Shown here: positions 24,715-34,295 of the stretch, piece after piece
Position numbering within the stretch: the first letter of the stretch is position 1
Layout: the number at the start of each line of letters is the position of its first letter
Source of the DNA: Mycobacterium sp. 050128
Lineage (GTDB): Bacteria > Actinomycetota > Actinomycetes > Mycobacteriales > Mycobacteriaceae
Assembly (NCBI RefSeq): GCF_036409155.1
Contig: NZ_JAZGLW010000002.1
Coordinates: 1 to 64,000, forward strand
Direction of reading: 5' to 3'
Length of the DNA: 64,000 bases
The notes under the pieces: model-generated
The model's database searches: none
Told to the model about the DNA's origin: nothing
Seen by the model: the letters and a program-made list of their open reading frames with translations, nothing else
Made by a program: the position numbers and the translations under genes

Positions 24715-24801
24715 GCCGAGTAGGCATGACAAGCAGCACATGCCACTGGCTTGCAGTCGAGTATCGTAAAGCATTGCTGCCCAACAGCTTTAGTTGTCTT
24801 A

Positions 24802-25629
24802 TCATCGATCCTTGTTGGCGACCGCGTATACGACGTTGGTCTCGGCACTCGTAATCCCAGAGCTCCGAACATAATCGAGGTTGTTTGTGTGCACTCGGTC
24901 GCGATCCTGCGGTGAGAGCTGCTCGATGGTGCCACGGTAACCTGAGCCCAGTACCGCCGCCCACCATGCTTCGGGCGATGTGATCGCGTGCGCGCCGGAT
25001 TCGGCGACAATCTCGGCCTCCGCAACCCCGCCCTCGCGCAAGGCGTCACCCAACGACGCCGGATCGCAGATGCGATCCCACGGATTGAACCCCTTGTAGA
25101 GATCCGGCCGAACCTGGCGAATCGATTCCCAGAAGGCCGTATTGGCGGGCTCGAGAAAACGCGGTCCCCAGGTGGTGATCGCGAGCTTGCCTCCCGGGCG
25201 CACGTTGCGCCACAACTCCCGCACAGCGGCGCCGATGTCGGGTACGAAGAAAATACCGAAAACACACATGACGGCGTCAAAGCTTTCGGGCGGCAGCTTC
25301 AGGTCGAGCATGTCGCCGGAGCGAAACTCAATATTGCGCAGCCCCAACGTGTCGGCCTTGGCGCAGCCCAGCGCGAGTAACCGTTCGGCGAGATCGATGC
25401 CGAGCACCGAGCCGCCGGGTCCGACGATCTGTGCCGCCGGTATCGCGGAAGCGCCGCTGCCGCAACACACGTCGAGCACACGCTGGCCGGGTCGCAATGC
25501 AAGCCGGTCGACGGTCGCGTGGCCGAAACGGGCCCAGAACGTGTTCGCCGGATCGTCGAACGCATCCGCCGCCGCGTTGTATGTCGCGGCGGCCCCGGTC
25601 TGCGCGTCGCCAGAAGTGCCGGAAGTCAT
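24802..25629 (-). CDS. Class I SAM-dependent methyltransferase
   Basis: The 275-residue product has the SAM-binding motif I VLDVCCGSGAS near residue 52, motif II LGIDLAERLL, and SFDAVMCVFGIFFVPD of the UbiE/small-molecule methyltransferase group. It is cytoplasmic, with no export signal. The substrate is unknown. It is followed on the opposite strand by the FKBP gene and preceded on the same strand by a SnoaL-type gene, 85 bp away, which may share a promoter. Confidence 0.85.
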   Translation of the reverse strand: MTSGTSGDAQTGAAATYNAAADAFDDPANTFWARFGHATVDRLALRPGQRVLDVCCGSGASAIPAAQIVGPGGSVLGIDLAERLLALGCAKADTLGLRNIEFRSGDMLDLKLPPESFDAVMCVFGIFFVPDIGAAVRELWRNVRPGGKLAITTWGPRFLEPANTAFWESIRQVRPDLYKGFNPWDRICDPASLGDALREGGVAEAEIVAESGAHAITSPEAWWAAVLGSGYRGTIEQLSPQDRDRVHTNNLDYVRSSGITSAETNVVYAVANKDR

Positions 25630-25714
25630 CGGTTACGACAGTATCTGTTCTGTTGCAATGCAGCCAGATTCGCAGCGCTCGGCCTCCAGCCGCAAAACGC
25701 GATGTGCCGGCCGA

Positions 25715-26158
25715 TTAGGCCAGGGCGTCGAACATGTGGGCCGGTTCGATGCCGATCTGCTTTGCGACGTGGCTGGTGTCCCAGTACTCACGCCAGTGAA
25801 TGATCGCGCCGTCGCGGACTTCGAAGACCGCGACGACATAGAACGTGACCGGCTCGCCGCCGCCCAATGAATTCACGTCAATTCGTTCGACTACGACAGT
25901 GTCACCCGTCGACACGATCGTGCGGATTTCGCTCCCGTCGATCATTCCCGTCGACAGGCTGTTGTGCTTTTCCAGCTCCGCGCGCGCCGCGTCGCGTCCG
26001 GCGATCACGGGTGAGAGCGGCACATGCAGCTGCCACATGAAGTCCTCCGCGACCAGGGCGATCGCAGCGTCGACGTCGATGGTCTGCCCGTCGAAGGCGT
26101 GGATGAAGTCGAGCACCAGCTGCTCGGTGTCGTTCTTTGCGGCAACCCCTTGTGACAT
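25715..26158 (-). CDS. SnoaL/limonene-epoxide-hydrolase-like protein
   Basis: The 147-residue product has an NTF2-like alpha+beta barrel pattern (VLDFIHAFDGQTIDVDAAIA, FMWQLHVP, ERIDVNSLGGGEPVTFYVV, IIHWREYWD). Members include epoxide hydrolases and polyketide cyclases. The ATG is preceded by AGGAAGAG; a longer frame upstream lacks similarity. The Arg/Asp/Asp epoxide hydrolase triad was not confirmed, so it may be a non-hydrolase SnoaL protein. It is divergent from the lactate permease gene. Confidence 0.78.
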   Translation of the reverse strand: MSQGVAAKNDTEQLVLDFIHAFDGQTIDVDAAIALVAEDFMWQLHVPLSPVIAGRDAARAELEKHNSLSTGMIDGSEIRTIVSTGDTVVVERIDVNSLGGGEPVTFYVVAVFEVRDGAIIHWREYWDTSHVAKQIGIEPAHMFDALA

Positions 26159-26243
26159 CTCTCTTCCTTTGCTGTTCGCCGGTCTCATCGGTTGCGGCCG
26201 GCAGGCTGCCGGCGTGGAAGCTGGTGGAGACTCTACCCGTAAA

Positions 26244-26259
26244 TAAATCGATTGATTTA
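26244..26259. promoter_or_regulatory. Inverted repeat in the SnoaL/lactate permease divergent interval
   Basis: TAAATC-gatt-GATTTA has perfect 6-bp arms and lies in an AT-rich stretch unusual for this genome, between the SnoaL-like start and the permease start. It is a candidate operator or promoter-spanning site for either gene. Confidence 0.4.
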
Positions 26260-26347
26260 ACCAACCTCTAAATCTTTTGCGGACATTCGTGGTTGTCAGC
26301 TCATTGATCGTCGGCATGGCGTGGCCGGTGATTCATATGGTGCCAAT

Positions 26348-27979
26348 ATGTATCGTCAGATCCTGGATCCCCTTGCTCACTCGCTGGGTTTGAGCTCCCT
26401 CGTGGCGGCCTTACCGCTGGCGATGCTGTTCGTGATGCTGGGCGTTTTGCGCCTGCGGGCGTGGGCGGCTTCACTGCTATCGCTGGGTGTGGCACTCGCG
26501 GTCGCAATTGTCTTGTACCGCATGCCAATTGGTCAGGCGCTGCTCGCCGGCGGCGAGGGCGCCGTCTTCGGGTTCTTCCCGATCCTCTGGATCGTGATCA
26601 ACGCAATCTGGGTGTATCAGATGACGGTGCAGACAGGACATTTCGATGTGCTGCGGCGGAGCTTCGCCAGCATCAGCGACGACCACCGGATCCAGGCGAT
26701 CATCATCGCGTTTTCGTTCGGTGCGCTGCTCGAAGCCTTGGCCGGATTCGGCGCGCCCGTGGCGGTCACCTCGGTGATGCTGCTGGCGCTGGGCTTCGAA
26801 CCGCTCAAGGCCGCCGTGCTGGCGCTGGTCGCCAACACCGCGCCGGTCGCCTACGGGGCGATGGCCACACCCATCATCGTTCTCGGCAACGTATCCGGAT
26901 TGTCGAGCGACACGCTCGGCGCGATGGTCGGGCGTCAAACTCCCGTCCTTGCCGTCTTCGTCCCGCTGGCTCTGGTCGCAATCGTCGACGGCCGGCGCGG
27001 AATTCGGGAGACCTGGTCCGTGGCCCTCACCGCGGGCGTCGTTTTCGGCATCGGCCAATTCGCCACCTCGAACTACGTGTCGGTGCCGCTGGCCGACGTG
27101 GTGGCCTCGCTGCTGTCCGCCGGCGCCGTAGTGCTACTGCTGCGTGTCAAACGTCCGCAAACGGCACGACGTGCCGCGGTGGTGGCGGGGGGCGCCGCGG
27201 ACCCGATGGGCCCCTTCGCCGCGAGCCCCGAGCGGCCCGAGCCGCGCGCCGAGGTGGTCCGCGCCTACGCGCCCTACGCGATCATCATTGGCATCTTCGT
27301 GTTCTGCCAGTTCCCAATCGTGAAGCAGCATCTCGACTACGCGACCCACACCGTGCATTGGCCGGGACTGCACTTGCTCACCGCGAAGGGCAGGCCATCG
27401 ACGCTTCCGAATTTCACCTTCAACCTGCTGACCACGCCCGGCACCCAGATGCTCGTCGCCGGCATCATCGCGATGGTGGTGTTGCGCTTGTCGGCGGCGG
27501 GCGCGATCAAGGCTTATGGGGTGACGCTGTATCAGCTTCGCTGGGCGATCCTGACCGTAATGGCCGTGCTGGCACTGGCTTTCGTGATGAACGCCTCCGG
27601 GCAGACCATCACTTTGGGAACATGGATGGCCGGGGCGGGTGGCGCTTTCGCCCTGCTCTCCCCCATTCTGGGCTGGCTCGGCGTCGCGGTGACCGGGTCC
27701 GATACCTCATCGAACTCCCTATTCGGCGCCCTGCAGGTGACCGCGGCGGCCAAGGCGGGGCTCTCCCCCCTGCTGATGGCTGCGGGCAACAGCTCCGGTG
27801 GCGTGCTGGGCAAGATGATCTCGCCGCAGAACCTCGCGATCGCGGCCGCGGCGGTCGACGTGCACGGCAAGGAAGGCGACATCTTCCGCCGTGTGGTCCT
27901 GTGGAGCGTAGTTTTCCTGGTCTTTATCTGCGTGCTGTCCGGACTGCAAGCCTCGGTGCTGTCGTGGATGGTGCTCTGA
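26348..27979 (+). CDS. lctP: L-lactate permease (LctP family)
   Basis: The 543-residue polytopic membrane protein resembles the LctP/LldP family of lactate/glycolate:proton symporters, with about 12 or more hydrophobic helices. Typical elements include VAALPLAMLFVML near the start, LEALAGFGAPVAVTS, and TGSDTSSNSLFGALQ. The ATG aligns with family openings; a GTG 27 bp upstream would add nine residues. No lactate dehydrogenase gene is adjacent, so the energy-metabolism partner lies elsewhere. Confidence 0.88.
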   Translation: MYRQILDPLAHSLGLSSLVAALPLAMLFVMLGVLRLRAWAASLLSLGVALAVAIVLYRMPIGQALLAGGEGAVFGFFPILWIVINAIWVYQMTVQTGHFDVLRRSFASISDDHRIQAIIIAFSFGALLEALAGFGAPVAVTSVMLLALGFEPLKAAVLALVANTAPVAYGAMATPIIVLGNVSGLSSDTLGAMVGRQTPVLAVFVPLALVAIVDGRRGIRETWSVALTAGVVFGIGQFATSNYVSVPLADVVASLLSAGAVVLLLRVKRPQTARRAAVVAGGAADPMGPFAASPERPEPRAEVVRAYAPYAIIIGIFVFCQFPIVKQHLDYATHTVHWPGLHLLTAKGRPSTLPNFTFNLLTTPGTQMLVAGIIAMVVLRLSAAGAIKAYGVTLYQLRWAILTVMAVLALAFVMNASGQTITLGTWMAGAGGAFALLSPILGWLGVAVTGSDTSSNSLFGALQVTAAAKAGLSPLLMAAGNSSGGVLGKMISPQNLAIAAAAVDVHGKEGDIFRRVVLWSVVFLVFICVLSGLQASVLSWMVL

Positions 27980-27989
27980 CACTCGACGG

Positions 27990-29489
27990 CTAGGTCCTGG
28001 CTTCGCGCCAGCCCCGCTCGAACGGCAATCGCCATGCGTTGGGGGCGATCAACTGGTGAATCGCGTTGGGGCCCCAGGTTCCGGGCGGATACACCTTGGC
28101 CGGCGGCGGGTCGGTGAGCAGTTCTGCCGAACGCTCCCATAGTGATTCGATGCCCTCGGCGGTGGTGAACAGTGTGTGGTCACCGCGCATGGCGTCGAGA
28201 ATGAGCCGCTCGTAGGCCTCCAGTGTCTGGTCGGCCGTATCGATCTCGCGGGAGGAGAACTGCATCGACAACTTGTCCAGCTTCATCCCGGGACCGGGCC
28301 GCTTGCCGTAGAAGGACAGCGAAACCTTGGAGTTGTCAGCCAGGTCGAACGTCAGGTGATCGGGACCCTGGGTCCCCACTCCCGATCCCGGCGGGAACAT
28401 GCTGCGCGGGGCCTCTTTGAATGCGATCGAGATGATGCGGATGCCCTCGGCCATCTTCTTGCCGGTGCGTAGGTAGATCGGCACGCCGGCCCAACGCCAA
28501 TTATCGATACCGACCTTGAGCGCGATGAAGGTCTCGGTGTCGGAATCGTTTGCCACCCCGGGCTCCTCGCGGTACCCGTTGTATTGACCGCGCACCACGT
28601 CGGAGGTCTTCACCGGCAGCATCGAGCGGAACACCTTGTTCTTCTCTTCGCTGATGGCATACGGCTCGAGGGCGGTGGGCGGCTCCATGACCACGAACGC
28701 CATCACCTGGAACAAGTGTGTGACGACCATGTCCTTGTAGGCGCCGGTGCTTTCGTAGAAATTCGCGCGCTGATCAAGACCCAGGGTTTCGGGAATGTCG
28801 ATCTGGATGTGGTCGATGAAGTTGCGATTCCAGATCGGTTCGAACAGTCCATTGGCGAAGCGGAAGGCGAGGATGTTTTGCGCCGCCTCCTTGCCGAGGA
28901 AGTGGTCGATGCGGAAGATCTGCGATTCATCGAACGTCTCGTGCAGGAAGTCGTTGAGGGCCACCGCGCTTTTCAGGTTGGTGCCGAATGGCTTTTCCAT
29001 CACCACTCGGGAGCGCTCGACGAGATTCGCGTCGCGCAGCGTGGTGATGACGTCGCGTGCCGCTTTCGGCGGGACGGACAGATAGTGCAGTCGGCGCACT
29101 TTCGGGCCCAGGTTGGCTTCGGCTTCGGCGACCGCGTTGGCGAGGGCTTGCGGCCCGGCGCCCTGCGGGACGTAGGTGACGTTTTTCGAGAAGTCGGCCC
29201 ACTGTTCGGGCGATAGCTTGTGGGTGCCGTACGAGTCGATCGCGTTCTTGGCGATATCCCGGAACTCGTCGTCGCTCAGCTCTTCCAGGGATGTCGCGAC
29301 GACCTGGATGTCGGGCGCGAGCTCGGACTGATCCAAGTAGGCCAAGCCGGAAAGCAGCTTGCGTTTGGCCAGGTCGCCCGTCGCGCCGAAGAGGATGATG
29401 ACGTGGGGGTCCAGTGGGGCGTAGTCGTGGCGGCGCGGACGCGAGTCTGGCGCCGGGTAAGAGATCGTCTGCGGTTTCTTCTCGGCCAC
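27990..29489 (-). CDS. zwf: Glucose-6-phosphate dehydrogenase (atypical mycobacterial type)
   Basis: The 499-residue product is a G6PDH: VIILFGATGDLAKRKLLSGL (NADP fold) and the active-site RIDHFLGKE are intact, with later WRWAGVPIYLRTGK. It converts glucose-6-phosphate to 6-phosphogluconolactone, yielding NADPH. The N-terminus does not resemble M. tuberculosis zwf1 or zwf2 as I recall them, so it may be a third paralogue. The GTG start (VAEKKPQTISYPAP) is chosen over an ATG 12 codons upstream without a Shine-Dalgarno. It lies 47 bp downstream of an LLM oxidoreductase on the same strand. Confidence 0.88.
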   Translation of the reverse strand: MAEKKPQTISYPAPDSRPRRHDYAPLDPHVIILFGATGDLAKRKLLSGLAYLDQSELAPDIQVVATSLEELSDDEFRDIAKNAIDSYGTHKLSPEQWADFSKNVTYVPQGAGPQALANAVAEAEANLGPKVRRLHYLSVPPKAARDVITTLRDANLVERSRVVMEKPFGTNLKSAVALNDFLHETFDESQIFRIDHFLGKEAAQNILAFRFANGLFEPIWNRNFIDHIQIDIPETLGLDQRANFYESTGAYKDMVVTHLFQVMAFVVMEPPTALEPYAISEEKNKVFRSMLPVKTSDVVRGQYNGYREEPGVANDSDTETFIALKVGIDNWRWAGVPIYLRTGKKMAEGIRIISIAFKEAPRSMFPPGSGVGTQGPDHLTFDLADNSKVSLSFYGKRPGPGMKLDKLSMQFSSREIDTADQTLEAYERLILDAMRGDHTLFTTAEGIESLWERSAELLTDPPPAKVYPPGTWGPNAIHQLIAPNAWRLPFERGWREART

Positions 29490-29536
29490 GCCCGTGATAC
29501 TTCCACTGTCGCGCCGAGTGCGCATCGCTGGCGTCG

Positions 29537-30391
29537 TTATTGACTGCGCCAGGCGAGCATCGTCTCCAGCTCGGAGAAGTCGTAACCGCTGCCGTCGGGA
29601 TGGATTTCGGTGGTGAACAGCGTGACGCCCTCGTCGAGGAAGGCATCGGCCGTCTTGGCATCGGTCCACGCCATCGCGCGTTCGATGCCGGCCTCGTCGC
29701 GCCCGGCCTCGGTGGCAAGCCGCTTGAGGAGATCGTTCTTGCGACGGAATTCGTCGATGGGTTCGAAGCTATGCCAGATATGGGCATGGCGCGCGGCGGC
29801 GGGAATGGTGCGCCGCTCACCGCCTCCGCCGATCAGGATGGGGATCTGACGCAACGGGCCGGGAGTCAAATGCTTGAGCCGATATTCGATGCGCTGCAAG
29901 CCTTCGTCGAACTGGTCCATCCTCGATCTCACGGTGCCGTATTCGTATCCGTAGGCGATGAAGTCGTGCGGGTACCAGCCCGCACCGAGGCCCAGGATCA
30001 AGCGCCCTCCGCTGATGTGATCGACCGTGCGTGCCATATCCGCAACCAGGTCGGGGTTGCGATACGGCATCCCACTGACGAGCAATCCGATCTCGGCTCG
30101 ACGGGTGATCTCGGCCCACGACGCGAGGGCCGTCCACGCTTCGAAGTTGTTGACCTCCGGCTGTTCGTCCTGGAGCTGCGGGGCACCGTCGACGATGTCG
30201 ACGAAGGGCTTGTGAAAGTGGTCGTAGCCGAAGATGGCGTCAGCGCCGAGCTCTTCGGCGCGCAACACGGCCTGGCGCCACGTCGGGTAGTCCGGTGTTC
30301 CGCCCGCCCAGAGCTGGACGCCTATCCGCACCGGCCTGGACCGGTCCGCGGATGTCGCAGCGGCCGTAATCCCGCTCGTCGAGTCGGTCAC
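29537..30391 (-). CDS. LLM-class (probably F420-dependent) oxidoreductase
   Basis: The 284-residue luciferase-like protein has the TIM-barrel pattern with IGVQLWAGG, DHFHKPF and ARTVDHISGGRLILGLGAGW, typical of mycobacterial F420-dependent members. It likely transfers hydride using F420H2, with unknown substrate. The GTG has AGGAAGC upstream. It is the first gene of a pair with G6PDH, which supplies reducing equivalents (as NADPH, not F420H2), so the link is metabolic but indirect. Confidence 0.83.
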   Translation of the reverse strand: MTDSTSGITAAATSADRSRPVRIGVQLWAGGTPDYPTWRQAVLRAEELGADAIFGYDHFHKPFVDIVDGAPQLQDEQPEVNNFEAWTALASWAEITRRAEIGLLVSGMPYRNPDLVADMARTVDHISGGRLILGLGAGWYPHDFIAYGYEYGTVRSRMDQFDEGLQRIEYRLKHLTPGPLRQIPILIGGGGERRTIPAAARHAHIWHSFEPIDEFRRKNDLLKRLATEAGRDEAGIERAMAWTDAKTADAFLDEGVTLFTTEIHPDGSGYDFSELETMLAWRSQ

Positions 30392-30575
30392 GCTTCCTAG
30401 CCTTTCAAAACCCCAGGACGGTTACCTACGCTCAAACTGAGCGAACATGCAGTTCCTTCCCGTCCTTCCCGCCGGCAAGTACCTCATTTTGTATAAGGCC
30501 CGCCCCAGCCCGTCCGCACCCGGGTAAAGCCAGCCGCCGGTACGGCCGTCTCGGTCGGTATGTCAGCATTTGAGA

Positions 30576-31217
30576 ATGAGTGCACAAAGGCTTGTTCGAA
30601 TTGTCGGCGTCGCGGCAGCGATGATGTGGGCCCTGGTTGGCACGCCGATTTCACCCGTCGCGTCGGCCGATCCCTGCTCTGACGTCGAGGTGGTGTTCGC
30701 TCGAGGTACCCACCAGGAGCCCGGCCTCGGGAACATCGGCCAAGCCTTCACCGACTCCCTGACTTCGCAGCTCGGCGGGAAGTCCGTTGGGGTTTACCCG
30801 GTCAACTACCCGGCCAACGACGACTACCACGCCAGTGCTCCGGCGGGCGCCGACGACGCGAGCGGTCACATCCAGGGCACCGTCGCCAACTGCCCCAACA
30901 CCAAGCTCGTTCTCGGCGGATACTCGCAGGGCTCGACGGTGATCGATCTGGCCACTCAGTCGATGCCGCCCACGGTGGCTGACCATGTCGCCGCGGTTGC
31001 CCTCTTCGGCGAACCGACCAGTCAATTCTCGAGCATGCTGTGGGGCGGGCAGCCGCTTCCGACGATCAACCCGATCTACACCGCCAAGACCATCAGCTTG
31101 TGCGCCCCTGACGACCCGATCTGCTCCGGTGGAGGGAACATCATGGCGCATGTTTCGTATATTCAGGCCGGGATGACCAACCAGGCCGCGACGTTCGCGG
31201 CCAACAGGATCCGCTGA
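30576..31217 (+). CDS. Secreted cutinase-family esterase (1 of 3)
   Basis: The 213-residue product has a Sec signal (cleavage near ASA-DPC) and a cutinase alpha/beta-hydrolase fold with nucleophile Ser in GGYSQGS, Asp in CAPDDPIC and His in MAHVSY. Relatives in mycobacteria (Culp proteins) hydrolyse lipids at the cell wall. Four cysteines match the two conserved disulfides. A TTG two codons upstream is an alternative start. It precedes a GT1 glycosyltransferase by about 90 bp. Confidence 0.88.
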   Translation: MSAQRLVRIVGVAAAMMWALVGTPISPVASADPCSDVEVVFARGTHQEPGLGNIGQAFTDSLTSQLGGKSVGVYPVNYPANDDYHASAPAGADDASGHIQGTVANCPNTKLVLGGYSQGSTVIDLATQSMPPTVADHVAAVALFGEPTSQFSSMLWGGQPLPTINPIYTAKTISLCAPDDPICSGGGNIMAHVSYIQAGMTNQAATFAANRIR

Positions 31218-31308
31218 CGGCGCCGTCGCGCAGCGCCGCGCGGCGGATCGCAGCCAACAGAGCAGATTTGGTGCACGGACGAGCAGCACCGCAAGTGAGG
31301 TTTCGCCG

Positions 31309-32487
31309 ATGAAATGCGTGCTGGCCGGCTATGGAAGTCGCGGCGATGTCGAGCCTCTGGCCGCCGTCGGCCGGGAACTGATGCGACGCGGTCACGACGT
31401 GCAGATGGCCGTCGCGCCCAACATGGTGGCCTTCGTCGAATCCGCGGGGCTGCCCGCGGTCGCGTATGGCCGGGACACGCGCGAACAGATGGACTTCGCC
31501 GCGGCGTTCTTCGGCAAGATCTCGAACCCGGTCACGATGTGGGCCGACATCGCCCAGCATGTCAACGAGATCAAGGCCGAAAAGAGTACGGCGCTGACGG
31601 CATTGGCCGACGGAGCCGACCTGCTGGTCGCCGCCTTCAACGAGCAGGGTCTGGCCGCGAACGTCGCGGAGTATCACGACATTCCGCTCGGCGCGCTGCA
31701 CTATTTCCCGGCGCGGATTTTGGCGTCCGGCGAATTCGGTCCGCACATCACCAAGGAGACCGACGACGCTCAGCGGCGCGCGCTCGGATTGTCTGAGGTC
31801 GCCGGGGACTCGGCCCGGCCGACGGTGGAGCTCCAGGCATATGACGAGATCTGCTTGCCGGGAACGGCAGCCGAGTGGCTGGACTCGGATGCTTCGCCGC
31901 TGTTCGTCGGCGCGCTGACGCTGGGGCTGCCGGCCGACGCCGACGACGAGGTGTTGTCGTGGATCGCCGACGGCACGCCACCGATCTACTTCGGTTTCGG
32001 CAGCACGCCGCTTGCCTCGCCCATGGAGACCGTCGCGGTGATCAGCGAGGCCTGCGCGCGGGTCGGTGAGCGGGCGCTGGTGTGCACCGGCCCGAACGAC
32101 GTTGCCGGTCTCCCGGACGTCGAGCACGTGAAGGTCGTGGCCGAGGTGAACCACGCCGCCGTCTTTCCCGTGTGCCGCGCCGTTGTCCACCATGGCGGTG
32201 CCGGGGCCACGGCCGCGGGTCTGCGGGCCGGAGTTCCCACCTTGATTCTGTGGTTCTGGCTTGATCAGCCGGTCTGGGCGGAAGGGGTCACAGAGCTGAA
32301 AGTTGGCTCCGGACGGGGCTTTATGGAAAGCACCCTGGACTCGGTGATCGCCGACCTGCAGGGCATCCTCTCCCCAGAACGCGCGGCTCGGGCCCACGAA
32401 GTTGCCACGCTGATGAGTAAAGCTGACGAAAGCCTTGGGCGCGCTGTCGATCTGCTGGAGCAGGCCGCTGTCAAGCAACCGCGATAG
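31309..32487 (+). CDS. GT1-family glycosyltransferase
   Basis: The 392-residue cytoplasmic enzyme resembles UDP-glycosyltransferases of the Rv1524/Rv1526c type: LAGYGSRGDVEPL near the start and VVHHGGAGATAAGLRAGVPT with DQPVWAEG near the C-terminus, the nucleotide-sugar site. Mycobacterial members glycosylate glycopeptidolipids, phenolic glycolipids or drugs. No acceptor gene cluster surrounds it, so the acceptor is unknown. It is convergent with the DMT transporter, with 6 bp between stops. Confidence 0.87.
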   Translation: MKCVLAGYGSRGDVEPLAAVGRELMRRGHDVQMAVAPNMVAFVESAGLPAVAYGRDTREQMDFAAAFFGKISNPVTMWADIAQHVNEIKAEKSTALTALADGADLLVAAFNEQGLAANVAEYHDIPLGALHYFPARILASGEFGPHITKETDDAQRRALGLSEVAGDSARPTVELQAYDEICLPGTAAEWLDSDASPLFVGALTLGLPADADDEVLSWIADGTPPIYFGFGSTPLASPMETVAVISEACARVGERALVCTGPNDVAGLPDVEHVKVVAEVNHAAVFPVCRAVVHHGGAGATAAGLRAGVPTLILWFWLDQPVWAEGVTELKVGSGRGFMESTLDSVIADLQGILSPERAARAHEVATLMSKADESLGRAVDLLEQAAVKQPR

Positions 32488-32493
32488 CACGGC

Positions 32494-33426
32494 CTACGTG
32501 ATGATCACATCGTCTTCGTTAGTACACCGTGTGCCAACATCTTTGGCGGCTGGATGGCTCACACCGGGCGCCTGGTCGCGCGCCAACGCGACGGTGGATA
32601 CCACCATCGCGAGGACGGCGACGAGCAGGCCAATCGCTGCCGAGCCGCGCACCGCAAGGTGTTCGCCGAGCACGATCACTCCGAGCATCACCGCGACGAC
32701 AGGCTCCCCCACCAGCATCAGCGGCACCGAGGCCTGTAACGCGCCGGCGTGAAAGGCCGAGCTCTGCACCATGGTGACCGCCACCGCCAGCACCACCAGC
32801 AAGTACGGAGCCGGCACGCTCAGGAGTCCGTGCCATCCGCCGACGGCGTAGCGGTGCGTGCAGATCTTCGTCAATACGGCCACCATGCCCAGCAGAACCG
32901 CCACCGTGACCGCCAGCAGCATGGCGCGGGTGCGGCCGTGGGTGCGCCGGGCCGCGACGAGACACACGATGACCAGGGGCGCGGTGAGCAGCACCGCCAT
33001 CGTCCACGACGGGATCGGCGAACGGTGATGGCCCTCGCGGGGTTGACCGACGAGTACGAACGCCGCCAGCGCCACGGTCAACACGATCGCCCAAGCCCAT
33101 TCGGCTCCGGTGATGCGCTGATGGCACAGCCTCGCGCTGAGCGGCAGGGCAAACAGCAACGACGACACCAGCAGCGGTTGCACCAGCAGTAGGGATCCGT
33201 TTGCCAGGGCCAGGGCCTGGAACACATAGCCGGCGACCGCGGCGAGAATCCCAGCCCACCACAACGGCTGGCGGACCACGCTGGTCACCGTCGGTCGGGA
33301 CAGGTCCCCATCATTTTTTGGGACGCTTTGGGCGACGCGTTGTCGAACGACGATGCCGACTGCTGCCCAAAACGCGGCAAGTAACCCCGAGAAGATCGCG
33401 ACGGCGTGCGATATCACCCACCCCAT
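32494..33426 (-). CDS. DMT-superfamily transporter-like membrane protein
   Basis: The 310-residue product has about nine or ten hydrophobic helices and the general layout of the drug/metabolite transporter superfamily (GYVFQALALANGSLLLVQPL, VMLGVIVLGEHLAV). The start ATG at MGWVISHAVAIFSG begins directly with the first helix; the longer frame upstream lacks support. No substrate can be assigned. It is divergent from the thioredoxin-like gene with a gap of about 114 bp. Confidence 0.8.
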   Translation of the reverse strand: MGWVISHAVAIFSGLLAAFWAAVGIVVRQRVAQSVPKNDGDLSRPTVTSVVRQPLWWAGILAAVAGYVFQALALANGSLLLVQPLLVSSLLFALPLSARLCHQRITGAEWAWAIVLTVALAAFVLVGQPREGHHRSPIPSWTMAVLLTAPLVIVCLVAARRTHGRTRAMLLAVTVAVLLGMVAVLTKICTHRYAVGGWHGLLSVPAPYLLVVLAVAVTMVQSSAFHAGALQASVPLMLVGEPVVAVMLGVIVLGEHLAVRGSAAIGLLVAVLAMVVSTVALARDQAPGVSHPAAKDVGTRCTNEDDVIIT

Positions 33427-33540
33427 GTTTCGGGCTGGTACCCCGGATTGCAACGCCGCTAACTCTGGCCACACGGGGTGCAGCCTTCCGCACCCGCGAT
33501 CGGCCGTGGTGGCCGGGCCCCGCGGACTACTCTGGCGGGC

Positions 33541-34089
33541 ATGGCTATCGAGTCAACAATGCTCGCCCTCGGCACCCCCGCGCCGCCGTTCACGTTGCCC
33601 GACCCGGCAACAGGCGACCTGGTCAGCCTCGACGACCTCACCGGCCCGGCGCTGGTCGTCGCCTTCATCTGCAACCACTGCCCGTACGTCAAGCACGTCG
33701 CGCCGGGGCTGGCGGCCCTGGGCAAAGACCTCGCCGAGCAAGGCGTCGCAATGGTGGGAATTTCCAGCAACGACGTCGTCACGTACCCGCAGGATGGCCC
33801 CGACCAGATGGTTACCGAGGCCCGTCACCACGGCTGGACGTTTCCGTACCTGTACGACGAGACGCAAGACGTTGCCCGCGCCTTCTCCGCGGCGTGCACG
33901 CCGGACACGTTCGTGTTCGACGGCGAGCGCCGACTCGTCTACCGTGGCCAGCTCGACGACTCCCGCCCCAAAAACGACCTGCCGGTAACGGGCGCCGACG
34001 TCCGGGCAGCCGTCGACGCGGTGCTGGCCGGACGGCCGGTCAACGCGGATCAGCGGCCGTCGATCGGGTGCGGCATCAAATGGCGTTGA
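33541..34089 (+). CDS. Thioredoxin-fold redoxin (AhpC/TSA-like)
   Basis: The 182-residue product opens LALGTPAPPFTLPDPATG and has CNHCPYVKHV, a CxxC site near residue 44, in a peroxiredoxin/TlpA-like fold. The family is common in mycobacteria, usually annotated thioredoxin family; it could be a thiol reductase or peroxidase. A Cys in SAACTP and another near the C-terminus may also take part. No signal peptide is seen. The start ATG is chosen by family alignment. Confidence 0.82.
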   Translation: MAIESTMLALGTPAPPFTLPDPATGDLVSLDDLTGPALVVAFICNHCPYVKHVAPGLAALGKDLAEQGVAMVGISSNDVVTYPQDGPDQMVTEARHHGWTFPYLYDETQDVARAFSAACTPDTFVFDGERRLVYRGQLDDSRPKNDLPVTGADVRAAVDAVLAGRPVNADQRPSIGCGIKWR

Positions 34090-34295
34090 GCCGACTGCAC
34101 GCCGACGACGCGCGATAGATTCTCCCCTGTTCTGTTCGCTCCCTGTTACTTCCGTTGTCTGGGCGTGAAATCGACTGCGGCCGTGCGCTGTTCACACGGC
34201 AAGCACGTCACTGCAGTTTCGCTGGGCGGGTTTGCTACGAACGCGTGTGGAATATCACTCGTTTGGTGATCGGCAGAGATGGGCATTATTCGGAC

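Noticed and set aside
26461..27993. 510-residue plus-strand frame within the lactate permease gene
   Set aside because: It is a shifted-frame shadow with Arg/Gly/Ala-rich composition and no membrane-helix pattern.
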